DNA of 64,000 bases from positions 1 through 64,000 of the forward strand of contig JASANG010000669.1 of the NCBI GenBank assembly GCA_030248215.1, read 5' to 3'. Below the pieces are notes generated by a model. The model searched no databases. It saw only the letters and a program-made list of their open reading frames with translations, and was not told the origin of the DNA. The position numbers and the translations under genes are program-made. Positions 1 through 10,121 of the stretch are shown one piece after another (position 1 is the first letter of the stretch; each line of letters begins with the position of its first letter). Source of the DNA: Enoplolaimus lenunculus. Its lineage: Eukaryota > Nematoda > Enoplea > Enoplida > Thoracostomopsidae.

Positions 1-112
1 CCCCTAGAAAATTTTCAAGCTTGCTTGTAAGCTATCAAAAACCCTTTTGTGCCCCTCCTGAAACACCGTTCGCCAGTCCTATCAATGTGAGCTGGCTACA
101 GGCCTGGCTTGT
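1..112 (-). mobile_element. Family G MITE, cut by window edge
   Basis: Right part of a family G element, ending in GAGCTGGCTACAGGCCTG-like sequence. Family G has ends resembling CCGTAGCCAGCTCACCTTGC and an interior of short C- or G-runs alternating with AAAATTTT. About 17 copies or fragments lie in this window. The end sequence CAGG/CCTG and the size (about 170 bp) suggest a hAT-like MITE, but I could not confirm target duplications. Confidence 0.6.
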
Positions 113-660
113 GACGGTCAAAATGTTTACAAAAACAGCAATTATTCATCCTAACTACTGCTATTGTTATATACACAGTTTGCGTGAATAAAGTCTCTTA
201 AAAAGTTACACGGCTTCGTCTGTCCCCTCTCTGCCACCCGCACTTTATGGGTGTCTATTGATTTTGACGCCGACACCCTGGGCTTTCGTGATATTTTTGT
301 GTGTGTCTCACAAACAGACACCCATGTGTGTCTCAGCATAAACACGGGCGAGGGACGTCGATTGCATGAACCATACAAAACACACAAAGCAATTGATTTC
401 AAGGGGGGCATAACTTTGAATGAAACCCGACCTGTAAACCGTTATCCTGTTGAAAGGGTTATATTTCGTGTCTGGCCCAATATTTCGGGTTGATATTAAT
501 TGCTAATATCTCAGCGTATTTGCATGCGCACCTGCAATAATTTTTGCATCGCTTAACCTGTATAAGTTTGTATGTGTGTTAAACACGGCCGTCCAAATGT
601 TGAAGACTCGGCCCGGTTATTAATATGGCTGGCGTGATCGTTTTGTACAGAGTCGAAATT
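110..660. other. No recognised feature
   Basis: Nothing identifiable. At 230-350 GTGTCT/AGACAC words recur on both strands and can pair, so a decayed foldback element is possible. Confidence 0.3.
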
Positions 661-675
661 CTAGCCAAATACATC

Positions 676-822
676 AGGTGGGGGTAAACTGGGATTTTTA
701 AAATAACGACTGTAGAATATGTAGCGGGGGTTGAGTAGACTGTGATTTTTAAAATAAGGAATGTAGAATATGTAACGGGGGGTAGACTGGGAATTTCAAA
801 ATAAAGGCTGTAGAATATGTAA
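676..822 (+). repeat. Three-unit tandem repeat, about 57 bp
   Basis: Three diverged copies of a unit containing GTAGACTGGGATTTTTAAAA followed by TGTAGAATATGTA. The copies differ at several positions, so the duplication is not recent. Confidence 0.6.
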
Positions 823-958
823 GACCGAAAGACTTAATATCTACTAGGATGTAAGTGGAAGAAAAAAATTATTATTAAAAGCTTAAATTTTGTAACATCC
901 TGCAATTTGCGTCCAGCGACGCCGAAATTCGCTGTTATCGCCATTCGACGAACATTTC

Positions 959-1194
959 GGCCCATGTATAGCACAGGGTCGGAACAGTAGTATAAGCGTA
1001 TTCCTAAGCCTAAGCCTAAACCTAAGCCTAAAAGCCTAAGCATAAGCGTATGGATGAGCCTACTCCTAAGTCTAAGCGTATTCCTAAGCCAAATTCCTAA
1101 GCCTAAGCCTAAGCAAAAAAATTAGTCTAAAGCTTAAACTGACTCTATTATAACCCCTCCCGAAAATGATCCGGCCCTGTTCTACACACGGGCC
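959..1194 (-). mobile_element. TTAGGC MITE, subfamily B, with 8-bp TSD
   Basis: Ends read GGCCCATGTATAG on the left and its complement CTACACACGGGCC on the right. The element is flanked on both sides by AACATTTC (951-958 and 1195-1202), a perfect 8-bp target duplication as known for hAT transposases. The interior is an array of AAGCCT (TTAGGC on the other strand) with interspersed ATTCCT and GATGAG words, then a conserved subterminal stretch around TTAGTCTAAAGCTTAAAC. There is no coding capacity, so it must be mobilised in trans. Confidence 0.85.
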
Positions 1195-1325
1195 AACATT
1201 TCTATCGAAATATAGGCGTCAGTCGAAATCTCGATGCTAAATGCAAATCGGATTATTCACAATTTTTAAAAACTTTGTTTTGACCCCCGAAAAAATATTT
1301 TAACGTCTCAACATCGACCGCTTTG

Positions 1326-1424
1326 TACCCCCTGTTTTGCAGTCTCTGAGTATAAAAAATACAGTTGCGTGGTCCCCCCGTTTTGGAGTCCCTGATTACA
1401 ACCAATACAGTTCCGTGGTACTAA
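1326..1424 (+). repeat. Two-unit direct repeat, about 53 bp
   Basis: Two units share CCCCTGTTTTG.AGTC, CTGA.TA and AATACAGTT.CGTGGT. It is a short local duplication with some divergence. Confidence 0.5.
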
Positions 1425-1646
1425 GATAAGAGTCCTTTTGTTCTCTGTCATTTTTCCGCACCTCATTGGTGTTGCGGCTGGCGACCATGAAGCGCTTTAT
1501 TATAAACTGTACCACCGTCGTTGGGTGTATATTCATCTATAAATGTTCCTCAAAAAACCCCCAAACAAACTTTTGATCAGAACACAAGTGTTCACACAAA
1601 ATATGGTTGGTTGATTGATAGTTTGGCTAAATTTATTCACGTGGAC

Positions 1647-1825
1647 CAGTGGCGGATCCAGGATATCAAAATGACGGTTGGGGGGGGGCAAAATTTCACA
1701 GGTAATAAACTTTCTTTTGACCCATACACAAACCACGAATTATTGCCATAAAATTGCTATATAATTTTTGTCGAGATGCTGTTGGGGGCACGGCCGGGGT
1801 GGCACCTCCCATGGATCCGCCATTG
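1647..1825 (+). mobile_element. Family F MITE (hAT-like), 8-bp TSD 6/8
   Basis: Starts CAGTGGCGGATCCA and ends TGGATCCGCCATTG, an inverted pair typical of hAT ends. The flanks ACGTGGAC and AGGTGGGC agree at 6 of 8 bases. The interior is short and G-rich and encodes nothing recognisable. Confidence 0.75.
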
Positions 1826-1832
1826 AGGTGGG

Positions 1833-1985
1833 CCATTATTCAGCAGGACTGCAATAGAGTAAGCTTAAGTAAGTAGACGAATTTCTGTTTAGGTTTAGGC
1901 TCAGGGTTTAGGTCTGGGCTTAGATGTAGGCTTATGCTTACGCTGAGGCTTCGGATTAAACTTCGAAGTAAGTTTATGCTGGTTA
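1833..1985 (+). mobile_element. Fragment of TTAGGC MITE, subfamily A
   Basis: Contains the conserved subterminal GGACTGCAATAGAGTAAGCT followed by degenerate TTAGGC repeats, but both terminal repeats are missing or unrecognisable. Confidence 0.5.
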
Positions 1986-2082
1986 ATGAGGTCGTTGGTT
2001 AAATTTCCGGTTTGAACCGGGACGTCTGCCAAATGTAAGGGTTCACTTCTTAAGATCAGGAGTAAAGCTACAGTTGTTGAAT

Positions 2083-2375
2083 CAGAGATGCACGCTACCC
2101 GCAGGTACCCGTGGGTAACGCGGGTACGGGTAAAGAAAATTTTGGCGCGGGTGCACCCACGGGTAAAAAATTTCAAAGCGCGAGTAAAGTATTGTAATTC
2201 TTTACCCGCCTAAAATTTTCATAACAAACTTCAAACCAGATAATGTAGTAAAACTTGAATTTTTAAACTGTTTTATCGTATAGCGAAAAATAAGTATTAC
2301 ACTTCTGAAATGTGCTGTTAAATCGAAAAATATTTGTTACGCGGGTAAAACAACCTTTACCCATTTACACTTCTG
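2083..2375 (+). mobile_element. hAT-like MITE rich in TACCCG words, TSD 6/8
   Basis: Starts CAGAGATGCACGCTACCCG and ends GGGTAAA...TTTACACTTCTG-like, giving CAGA/TCTG termini and inverted GCGGGTA/TACCCGC words inside. The flanks TGTTGAAT and TGCTGAAC agree at 6 of 8. Only one copy was found in this window. Confidence 0.65.
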
Positions 2376-2441
2376 TGCTGAACCCATAATTGTAAACATA
2401 CATACAATGCTATTTTGTATTCTCAACTGTATGTAGCACTG

Positions 2442-2590
2442 GCGGATGCAAGGTGGTCACTATGGCTTAGACTCCGAAACGCGGATCAGCACCAACATTT
2501 TGTATTAAGATTTAGCACTAAAATTGCATTTGGATTCCAGCTCATTTTACTAGCGAGATTTTCCAAACATATCTCCTTGAAGCTCACCGT
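2442..2590 (+). mobile_element. Family F-related fragment
   Basis: Begins CACTGGCGGATGCA like a family F end and contains AAATTGCATTTGG and CTAGCGAG, the complement of the shared motif around GCGAACGAGAAGCCAAACGC. The right end is not recognisable. Confidence 0.4.
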
Positions 2591-2800
2591 ATATTCGTTC
2601 ACAAGGTACCATCTGGTGAAAGATGCTACACACATTTAAGAATACGGCCAAAGACTCCGCCGACTATCAATTGCCGAAAGTTTACAATTATTGAAATGTT
2701 CAAATTATACCTGATCTGATAATATGAACGGCACTCAATCGCTTTCAGATCTGCCATTGGCTAAAAACCAATAACCCGAATAATGCAACATTTTATTACT

Positions 2801-2977
2801 GGCCCATGTTACTTTAAGAGGCGTCCAGGTTTCTGGTGGGTCCATAAAAGAGTAGGTTTAGATTGTTGATTACATTTTTGCTTAGGCTTAGGCTTAGGAA
2901 CACATTTTTGTAACGCATAGGCTTAGGCTTAGAAATATGCTTAATCTACTGTTACGCCCCTGAAAGTAACATCGGTC
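2801..2977 (+). mobile_element. TTAGGC MITE, subfamily C, TSD 7/8
   Basis: Left end GGCCCATGTTACTTTAAG and right end CTGAAAGTAACATCGGTC are inverted copies. The flanks TTATTACT and CTATTACT agree at 7 of 8. Only a short array (GCTTAGG, about six units) sits inside. Subfamily C shares the first 9 bases and the array with A and B but has its own subterminal sequence (GGCGTCCAGGTTTCTGG). Confidence 0.85.
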
Positions 2978-3281
2978 CTATTACTTATGTTCTCCAAAAC
3001 CAGCAGCACAGAAATAATTACCCTTGACCCCCGTATTTGAGTTGAAGGTACCTGCCATACCTGTGGGCTTCTCTTGTATTACCCATTGTAGCATTTAATC
3101 ATCTTTAATGATAAGTAGCGAGCGCTTTACGAGAATGTTACGGTAGCAGTGATAAAATAACCAAAAATCGCCTAGCTGTGGTCAGGGAGAGAGACAACAG
3201 AGGGACTCAGGTTTCCTTAAAAATCGCCTCGCCCCCGTAGAAAAGTTTCAGCTGTATTTGTAAATCTGTGAGCTTCCTGGA

Positions 3282-3352
3282 GGCCCGTAGCCAGCTTACC
3301 TTGCTACGGGGGCTAAAATTTTCTCAAGAGGGGCATTCAAGGGTTTTAGTTA
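3282..3352 (+). mobile_element. Family G MITE, left half
   Basis: Begins GCCCGTAGCCAGCTTACC and runs to GGGTTTTAGTTAC, where the other copies continue with GAGTTACAAGC. It stops abruptly at the adjoining TA microsatellite. Confidence 0.55.
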
Positions 3353-3353
3353 C

Positions 3354-3354
<1 letters not shown>

Positions 3355-3442
<88 letters not shown>
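3355..3442. repeat. (TA)n microsatellite, about 88 bp
   Basis: Uninterrupted AT dinucleotides from the break in the neighbouring family G copy to the unique sequence at about 3443. Confidence 0.97.
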
Positions 3443-3446
<4 letters not shown>

Positions 3447-4287
3447 TAACCTAGTAACTTGCATGGTATCAAACTGACCAAATTAATCCACAATTAAACA
3501 ACTTGAAACAACGCGAAGCTGATTGGACAGCGGCATTTGATAGTTTTTCAATTTCAAACAAATCAGTGAAATAATTACTTTGCTAACAACGAAAATTTAG
3601 TCTCTGACGTAGAAAATCGTTTCAATCTGTCGTTTTGGTGATTTTGCCTTCAGTCAAAACAACCCAAACCTGTCACACCTTTGCTTAGGAAAGGCTGTAA
3701 AATGTACCAAATGCTCACGAACCACATTTGGTGGTTTTACTATATCGGGCGTAAGTCAAAGGTTTGGATAACTCAACAAGCGAGCAATATTTTTCATATA
3801 TCAGTCCCTAATGGCAGTGTTTGTTATTTTTGATTATACATCTATTAATTTCAGCATAATCTACACATGTAAATCTCGGTGTTGAATACCTTTAATTTTT
3901 ATATTTTACGTTAAAATGCTGGGAATTTAAACCAAAATGCAACTGTAAGTTTAGCAAATAGACCGGATTTAGTCATGCAAACACGAGCATCGACTTCCGG
4001 TTCCGGCAACCTCCTTTTGATTGACATCCGTGAGGTTAATTGGATAAACCAGTAAGTAGAAGTGTCTGCTTTGGATGTCTGTATGGATTTCGGAACCGGA
4101 CGTATGTCCTCTTTGCCACCTTTGTTTGTATGCATACACCATTGCGTTCGGCAGTTGTTGGGTCAAGAAATTTCTAAACGATGAGTCGATTGAAAATAAT
4201 AGTGAATAAATCTCACAAGCAAAGCGATCGGGAAGCCAAACGTCATTTTTCACATCTTTAATTTTAGCAAATTTTGGTTATAATCTC
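3443..4287. other. No recognised feature
   Basis: Apparently single-copy AT-rich sequence. Short open frames on the minus strand near 3911-4253 have no recognisable motif. Confidence 0.3.
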
Positions 4288-4521
4288 GCACACAAAAAAG
4301 TATTTCGAAATTTATTCAGAAAAGTATTTTATGCGTCAAATCTGAGAAATTTTTCTGATATTTAAGACAATTTTTGTAAAAATAACTGGAAAACGTTTAT
4401 CTTTAGACTTTATTTCAAAACTTTTTGAAAACTTGAAATACTTTTCGAGTGCACCTTGCTAATTATATTTCTTACATGTGAGAAATTTTTTCTTAAATAT
4501 CAGAGTTATTATTTTGAGTGC
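4288..4521 (+). mobile_element. Family J foldback MITE
   Basis: Begins GCACACAAAAAAGTATTTCG and ends AATTATTTTGAGTGC-like, an imperfect inverted pair. A second copy with the same order of words (TTCAGAAAAGTATTTT, CTGATATTTAAGAC, GGAAAACGTTTAT, CTTGCTAATTATATTTCTTA) lies at 13409-13659. Confidence 0.7.
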
Positions 4522-4760
4522 GGTTAAGGCGGCTATGTCTTAGCTGGCTTCGCTTGAACCGGGCCAATGAATTAGGTAATTTTCGGCACCAAACATTCCG
4601 ATTAAAAAGTGAAAGGCGTAGAACCCCGTTATTGAATTCACTGCGAAGAAATTAGCCAAAAATTACATTGCTATCCCACAAGTTTTACAATCAGACAAAT
4701 ATGCGTGCAACGCAAAAACTGCACAGGAAAATATTGGAGATTAACATTTTTCGGTAAAAC

Positions 4761-5165
4761 TGTAAGGGTGGCATAATAGTTTTGATGACGTTCGATGCCG
4801 TTCGCACTGTAAATTCCAATGCGATAATTAACTCAGAAACAAAGTTACTTATTTTGAGTTATTATCATTTACCTTTAACTCACTCTAAGTTGACTGATTC
4901 TCACTCAGAGTTGAGTTGTTGCTGGGTGAGTTGATTAATTAAATAAGATTGAATTGAATCAACTCAGAATTATGAGTTCTGATAGTCATATCTTAGACTA
5001 AGTGGATTCAACTCATTGTGAGTTAAAATCAACTCGCTGGAATTTATAGTGTGTCACGGTCCAGTGCTATCCGTCACTGTGCGTCACCGTGCGGTATTAT
5101 ATGTGAATTACGTACGATACCGTATGGTGAGGTACGGCGCCACACGACAAGTATAGCTCTACTAC
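4761..5165 (+). mobile_element. Family M foldback, interrupted by a GAGTT MITE
   Basis: Left arm TAAGGGTGGCATAATAG...GATGACG and right arm rich in CGTCAC/GTACGG with CACGACAAGTATAG. A family I element (4805-5051) lies between the arms, so M is the older insertion. Confidence 0.6.
4805..5051 (+). mobile_element. Family I MITE (GAGTT type)
   Basis: CACTGTAAATTCCA start and GGAATTTATAGTG end are inverted copies. The interior is a long imperfect palindrome of ACTCAGA/TCTGAGT words. The family usually has TA at both borders, as in Tc1/mariner MITEs. It is inserted in a family M foldback. Confidence 0.8.
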
Positions 5166-5318
5166 CGTCTAAAACTGTCTTAATTTGAAGCAAAATAGTT
5201 TTGTTCTCAGTTATTCTGGTTGGGAAATTTTAAAAGTCGTGAAAATTTGTTAACAGAATTTGCCATATCAATATCGTAACTGAGGGGTTTAGTGGTAATA
5301 ACCCCTTTGCCACATATT

Positions 5319-5731
5319 TTTTATATACAGCTAAGGGGCGGACTGTTTCTCGGGACCGCAATACAGTAAGCTTAATTTTGGACCATTATTTTAGCTTACA
5401 CTGCAAAAAATGGTGAGTCAAATTGACTTTCTCCTAAATAGGCTCTATGGAACTACACGAACTGAGTGAAATTCGAGTCCACCAGAGTCAAACGTGCGAC
5501 TTAAGTCGAATTTGACTCTGATGGAGTCGAATTTGACTCATTTTGTGTCGTCCCATAGAGCATATTTCGGAGAGAGTCAATTTGACTCACCATTTTTTGC
5601 AGTGTAGGTTTAGGCTTAGTCCCTGCCTTTGCTATATGCTTATCCTCATTCTTAGGCTGAGGTTTAGGCTTAGGCTTTGGAATATGCTCATATTACAGTT
5701 ACGGCTCTCACCTCTAAAATATACATGGGCC
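5319..5731 (+). mobile_element. TTAGGC MITE A, split by a GAGTC MITE
   Basis: Left end decayed but keeps AGGGGCGGACTGTTTCTCGGGACCGCAATACAGTAAGCTT-like order in short words; the right end is CATGGGCC preceded by degenerate TTAGGC repeats. A complete family H element (5399-5604) sits between, so A is older than H here. Confidence 0.7.
5399..5604 (+). mobile_element. Family H MITE (GAGTC type), TA-flanked
   Basis: Starts CACTGCAAAAAATGGTGAGT and ends with the complement, CATTTTTTGCAGTG. TA lies on both sides (5397-5398, 5605-5606), the target duplication of Tc1/mariner transposases. The whole element folds on itself through GAGTCAAATT/AATTTGACTC words. It encodes nothing. Confidence 0.9.
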
Positions 5732-6165
5732 CAAAATATTTTATTTCATAAAAACTTGCACGTGTGAATAAAGGCTTTAGTTGCCACACTTTAATAGTTT
5801 GTTTTTTTGAAACAGTTGATCACCTGTGGTACTGAACGAGGCGTTCAACTTTCAAATCAACCAATATTGATTGATTCTAAACCAGATGCAATAATTCTCC
5901 AGGGAACAACTCGCAATGAACACAAGTCTCATTTAATATTTTAAGGGTAAAAATGGCCAAAAATGCAAATCATCCAAAACAGGCTTCGGGCAGCACTTAA
6001 TTTGGACCAGGAATCATTTGAAACAAATAATTTGTAACAGCGATAGTAGCAACAGACAGAATAAAGGGGTTTTATGATACAAAGCGAGGTATTAATAATT
6101 CTTACTGAATAATGTATCCATATTTTTCGCACAGCTGTTAATAAAAAGTACACCCGTTGCATAGC
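5732..6165. other. No recognised feature
   Basis: AT-rich sequence without recognisable repeats or convincing exons. Confidence 0.3.
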
Positions 6166-6173
6166 GAGGTACT

Positions 6174-6362
6174 GGCGCATGTTACTTTAAGGGGCGTTCA
6201 GGTTTCTGGTGGGTTCATAAAACAGTAGGTTTAGATTTTAGATTACATTTTTTGCTTAGGCTTAGGCTTAGGCTTATGAACACATTTTTGCAAGGCTTAA
6301 CCTTAAGCTTGGGCTTGGGAATACGCTTAATCTACTGTTACACCCTTAAAGTAACATTGGCC
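6174..6362 (+). mobile_element. TTAGGC MITE, subfamily C, TSD 7/8
   Basis: Left end GGCGCATGTTACTTTAAGG, right end TTAAAGTAACATTGGCC. The flanks GAGGTACT and GATGTACT agree at 7 of 8. Array of about eight degenerate TTAGGC units in two blocks. Confidence 0.85.
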
Positions 6363-6754
6363 GATGTACTTATCAACCATGGGCATTGACCAGAATTTTA
6401 CTTCGGGAGGAAATACTGTAGTGAACCAAATAAGAGGGGGTCCCCATTTTGAATCCCAATCAATAGGAGACTGTATTCCTAGTAAGAGTCCGCAAACGAT
6501 AGAGTCCTTAATCCCTAATTAGGGTCCACAAATGTGAATTATGCCTAATTGTAGTGCATAAATCACTCGAGGACCAAATAAAGTTGATTTCGAAACTTTG
6601 AAGCCTACTTAAGTTTTGAAAGTAGTTCCTAAGTACAATCTTGCAACATCGCTCAAGCTTTGGATGCAAGACAAATAAACGTTCAATTCAACGGATTGTT
6701 GCAATACCGGATATATATCAGTAAACGAAGGGCGGCGGAGGTCGGGTTAATCAG

Positions 6755-6870
6755 TAAACGAAGTGCGGCAACAGTCCGTAACCGAATAACAGGGGGTAAC
6801 CTCTGGAGAAGCCAAATAAATAACATTCCCCCTGTTATTCGGGTCACTACAGTAACCTCCTGTAAGAGAA
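6755..6870 (+). repeat. Dispersed repeat R, copy 1, with foldback core
   Basis: Shares GTAACCGAATAACAGGG, CTCTGGAGAAGCCAAATAAA and ACTACAGTA with 9020-9140. This copy contains a strong inverted repeat, CCGAATAACAGGGGG pairing with CCCCCTGTTATTCGG. Confidence 0.6.
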
Positions 6871-6994
6871 AAATATATTACCTCGACGATCAAGAAGGTT
6901 ACTTATACTAAGTGTTGGTAAAAAGTGCTTTTTCTTGTCTCTATAAAAATTTCACAAAGGCATTTATTCCATGTACCTTTTAATACATCATTGC

Positions 6995-7185
6995 CAGTGC
7001 CGGAGCAGGCTAAGGGGGAGCACCCTATAGTTTTCAAGATTCCCCCCTCATTATTATTAAAATATTCTTCAAATTCAGATGAATATTTACGGCTATTTTT
7101 TTGTTTAAAATCTGGTTACTGTTGGAGCCCCACCCTAAGGTGTGGGTCCCTAATGGGGGTATGAGAGTGACTGCTTCGACCTTGG
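6995..7185 (+). mobile_element. Family E MITE
   Basis: Begins CAGTGCCGGAGCAGGC and ends CTGCTTCGACCTTG, an imperfect inverted pair. The interior has TACGGCTATTTTT and TAAAATCTGGTTAC words shared with the copy at 48861. Target duplications are not clear in this copy. Confidence 0.65.
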
Positions 7186-7414
7186 TTACTGACTGTGGGA
7201 CTAAAACAAGCGAACTGTGAAATATAAAGTTTAAAAGTTTGTTCGCCTCTCACGGAGCGATTATGCAAATTTTATGCGAAAAGTAACTTGGGTCGACGGG
7301 TTAAAACGGGTGGATTTCGATAGAGAAATGAACGAAATTTTAATCATCGATTTGTCACGAAGGTTTTTCGTTTATGGTCGACAAAAAGTGTATCATTAAT
7401 GTTGTGAATTATAT

Positions 7415-7733
7415 CAAGAGTGGATGATCACTCTTTATATATAACAAGAGTGTGCAACTGGATACAGTCTGTGTAGAAAAGAACGTATCCGGCACGCGTT
7501 GCGGTTTTGCCCAGCCCTCACTTTGTTTAGAGAGTTGGTACAACCGGTACAAACCATGGCACTTTATGTATGCGGCGTCAAACATGCTCCCTTTATAGTT
7601 AAATTAAGGGGTATTCATGTGATAGCGACCACCCTCTAAAAAAGACGGTCGGCCAAACCCCCAACGCCCGGCGGTACATTTTGTACCATGCGGGACGCCA
7701 GGAGTTGCACGCTCTTGTCATTATACAATCTTG
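7415..7733 (-). mobile_element. Family D MITE
   Basis: Outer ends CAAGAGTGGATGAT and complement near 7715-7733; inner ends ACAAGAGTGTGCAACT and GTTGCACGCTCTTGT. It shares CCGGCACGCGTTGCGGTTTTG, read in this orientation, and GGTACATTTTGTACC with the copies at 14053 and 19405 (opposite strand). Confidence 0.7.
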
Positions 7734-8202
7734 GTTATATTTAATATCACGTCAGTCGGTGATGAATCTAATTACTTCTCGGATGAAGTTGAAAATATTC
7801 ATGTAAGAAATGGTTAATATTTACATGCGATCGTGAAAACCAATGTGATAAAATTACGACAAGTTGAAAACGTTTCAATTTTAGTTTCAAATTCGACAGA
7901 AATTGAAGATTCGGGTTGGAATTCTGTAAGTTCAATCAAGGAAGATTTTTGAACGCCTTTATAAACCCGATTTGAGAAACTCTGGGATTCAAACTTTAAT
8001 CAGGTTTTTGAGCGAAACGTTAAAAGTTCAAAATATTTGTTAATTTGGAACGTTAAACCAAATAACCTTTATTTCTAATGGAAAAATCATATTTACCATC
8101 TGTTGCTATTTTGCTTGCAATTATAACGCGAATTTTGACCGAGTTTAGGTTTCTTTAACCCATCCAGTGCACATTTTGCTAGTTTCAATCGTAACCAATT
8201 GG
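7734..8202. other. No recognised feature
   Basis: AT-rich, apparently single-copy. Confidence 0.3.
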
Positions 8203-8473
8203 TTAACCCCTTCTCACATTGAGTTGCCTATAGGCAACTCAGCGCAGTGTATATACGTTAAATAGTATATATCGCACCGTGTTTAACAATTGCAACACGT
8301 ATACATAGTACTAAATCACCACAAGACGTGAGAGCCCCCTCGGGCTCGAGCATCAAGCCCCTACAGCTGAGTGGTGATGGTTAACGCCTCCCACTCCAGT
8401 CACTGGAGTTCGAATCCTAGCATAAAAGTAGATCTCAGGGGAAATAGAAAATATTCATGTGAGAAAGGGTTAA
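8203..8473 (+). mobile_element. Family S element: TTAA/CCC ends plus tRNA-like core
   Basis: Borders are TTAA at each side, followed by CCCCTTCTCACAT on the left and ATGTGAGAAAGGG on the right, inverted. TTAA duplications with CCC/GGG ends are known from piggyBac transposons. The interior holds a perfect 20-base palindrome (GAGTTGCCTATAGGCAACTC) and a tRNA-like module with A box CAGCTGAGTGG and B box GTTCGAATCC, a pol III promoter layout. It thus combines features of a MITE and of a tRNA-derived SINE. No protein is encoded. Confidence 0.8.
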
Positions 8474-8498
8474 GCGAAACATTTTCTAGTTTACTATC

Positions 8499-8770
8499 TA
8501 TAATCCCTTCTCACATTGAGTTGCCTATAGGCAACTCAGCGCAGTGTATATACGTTAAATAATATATATCGCACATTGTTTAACAATTGCAACACGTATA
8601 CATAGTACTAAATCACCACAAGACGTGAGAGCCCCCTCGGGTTCGAGCATCAAGCCCCTACAGCTGAGTGGTGATGGTTAACGCCTCCCACTCCAGTCAC
8701 TGGAGTTCGAATCCTAGCATAAAAGTAGGTCTCAGATGAAATAGAAAATATTCATGTAATAAAGGGTTAA
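8499..8770 (+). mobile_element. Family S element, second copy
   Basis: Nearly identical to the copy 25 bases upstream and in the same orientation, including the palindrome and the A and B boxes. The left border reads ATAATCCCTTC instead of TTAACCCCTTC; the right border is GGGTTAA. Confidence 0.8.
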
Positions 8771-9019
8771 ATGTCATATATTCAAGGAATTACTTTTGCC
8801 AATTTTTAAAATCTAAATTTCGTAAGAATTAATTTTTTGATTTTACTATTATAAATCAGTGGCTCCGTTGTTGAGTTCAGGCTTCCATTACAAAACCTAA
8901 GTTTACGTGTTTCGCATATCTGAAGTTGTAAAATGCGCGCCATCGCACGAAAGAAAATGAAACTTATGAAATAAAGTCTTAAATTTCAAACTTTTGAGTG
9001 TTAAAATTCAGGTTCAAGA

Positions 9020-9140
9020 AGGCGACAGAGGGCGGTTAAGCGTAAATAACAGACCGTAACCGAATAACAGGGAGCAACTTCTGGAGAAGCCAAATAAACT
9101 TCAGTCCCCACTCGACAGATTCGGCTGACTACAGTACAAG
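9020..9140 (+). repeat. Dispersed repeat R, copy 2
   Basis: Same word order as 6755-6870 but with a different right arm, so its foldback is weaker. Confidence 0.55.
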
Positions 9141-9404
9141 ATCAAACTCGAAATAGTGAAAACTGATTAGTATGAACCGTGGGAAATCTTGTGGAGCGTG
9201 GGAAAATTATGTTAATTAACCATCTGACTATTGTCAATTCATGTCTGATCATCAGGCGAATTAGCGGATGGGATGTTTATGCAACCGAACAGTGCTGGTG
9301 TTTTTCAGACCAGTAATTCATTGGACGAGAAAAGCTTAAAGCCTGCTTATAATATTTCTTTCCAAGTATATACACTTTTTGTTTTTAGGAGTAAGAATTC
9401 GTGT

Positions 9405-9500
9405 TACGTATATATACATATAAACATATATATGTATATATAATGTATACATAATACATATGTAATGTTCATAGTATATGTATTATATAATATTTATATA
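9405..9500. repeat. TATA/TACATA-rich low-complexity tract
   Basis: ATATATACAT and TATGTATA words, imperfect. It abuts the family H element that follows. Confidence 0.8.
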
Positions 9501-9508
9501 TAATGTTA

Positions 9509-9718
9509 CACTGCAAAAAACGGTGAGCCAATTTAACTCTTTTCGAAATAGGCTCTACGGGACTACACAGGTTGAGTCAAAATTCGACTCCACCAGAGTC
9601 AAATGTGTGACTCAGTGAGTCGAATTTGACTTTGGTGGAGTCGAATTTGACTCAGTTTGTGTAGTAACGTAGAGCCTATTTCGGAGAGAGTCAATTTGAC
9701 TCACCATTTTTTGCAGTG
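9509..9718 (+). mobile_element. Family H MITE (GAGTC type), TA-flanked
   Basis: Starts CACTGCAAAAAACGGTGAG and ends ACCATTTTTTGCAGTG; TA on both sides (9507-9508, 9719-9720). The same internal palindrome as the other copies. Confidence 0.9.
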
Positions 9719-9939
9719 TACTTTAGGAGGCATATCGTTTTTCCACGGGGCTGTTTTTCATTACTGCCGCTTGATGCCAAACTATGGAAAAAATTCATGC
9801 CTTTAAAAAAGTATGCTGATTCTAAAATCTGCAAAAATTCCCATCGTCCCATCGTGAAATTTGGGGGTGAAAGGGATATAATTGTCAAATATGGTTGGTA
9901 AGTACAGACCAGTGCAAGAAATCTGCCAAAATTTGAAGT

Positions 9940-10018
9940 TCTCCATGGTCTGATTCGCGAAATAACAGCATTTATCGTCAACTGATGACAGGTGCTACAT
10001 ACATTTGAGAATGTGAGC
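9940..10018 (+). mobile_element. Family K MITE, right part only
   Basis: Contains CAACTGATGACAGGTGCTAC followed by ACATTTGAGAATGTG, the typical right end of family K. The left part is not recognisable. Confidence 0.45.
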
Positions 10019-10121
10019 ATAAATTGAAGTTACATTAATGTCACTCGTTACTGTAACGATTACAAAAATTGACTCAGAGCCGACATTTATTTCAATGGCA
10101 CTTTTTCTGCCTGTTTTTGGT

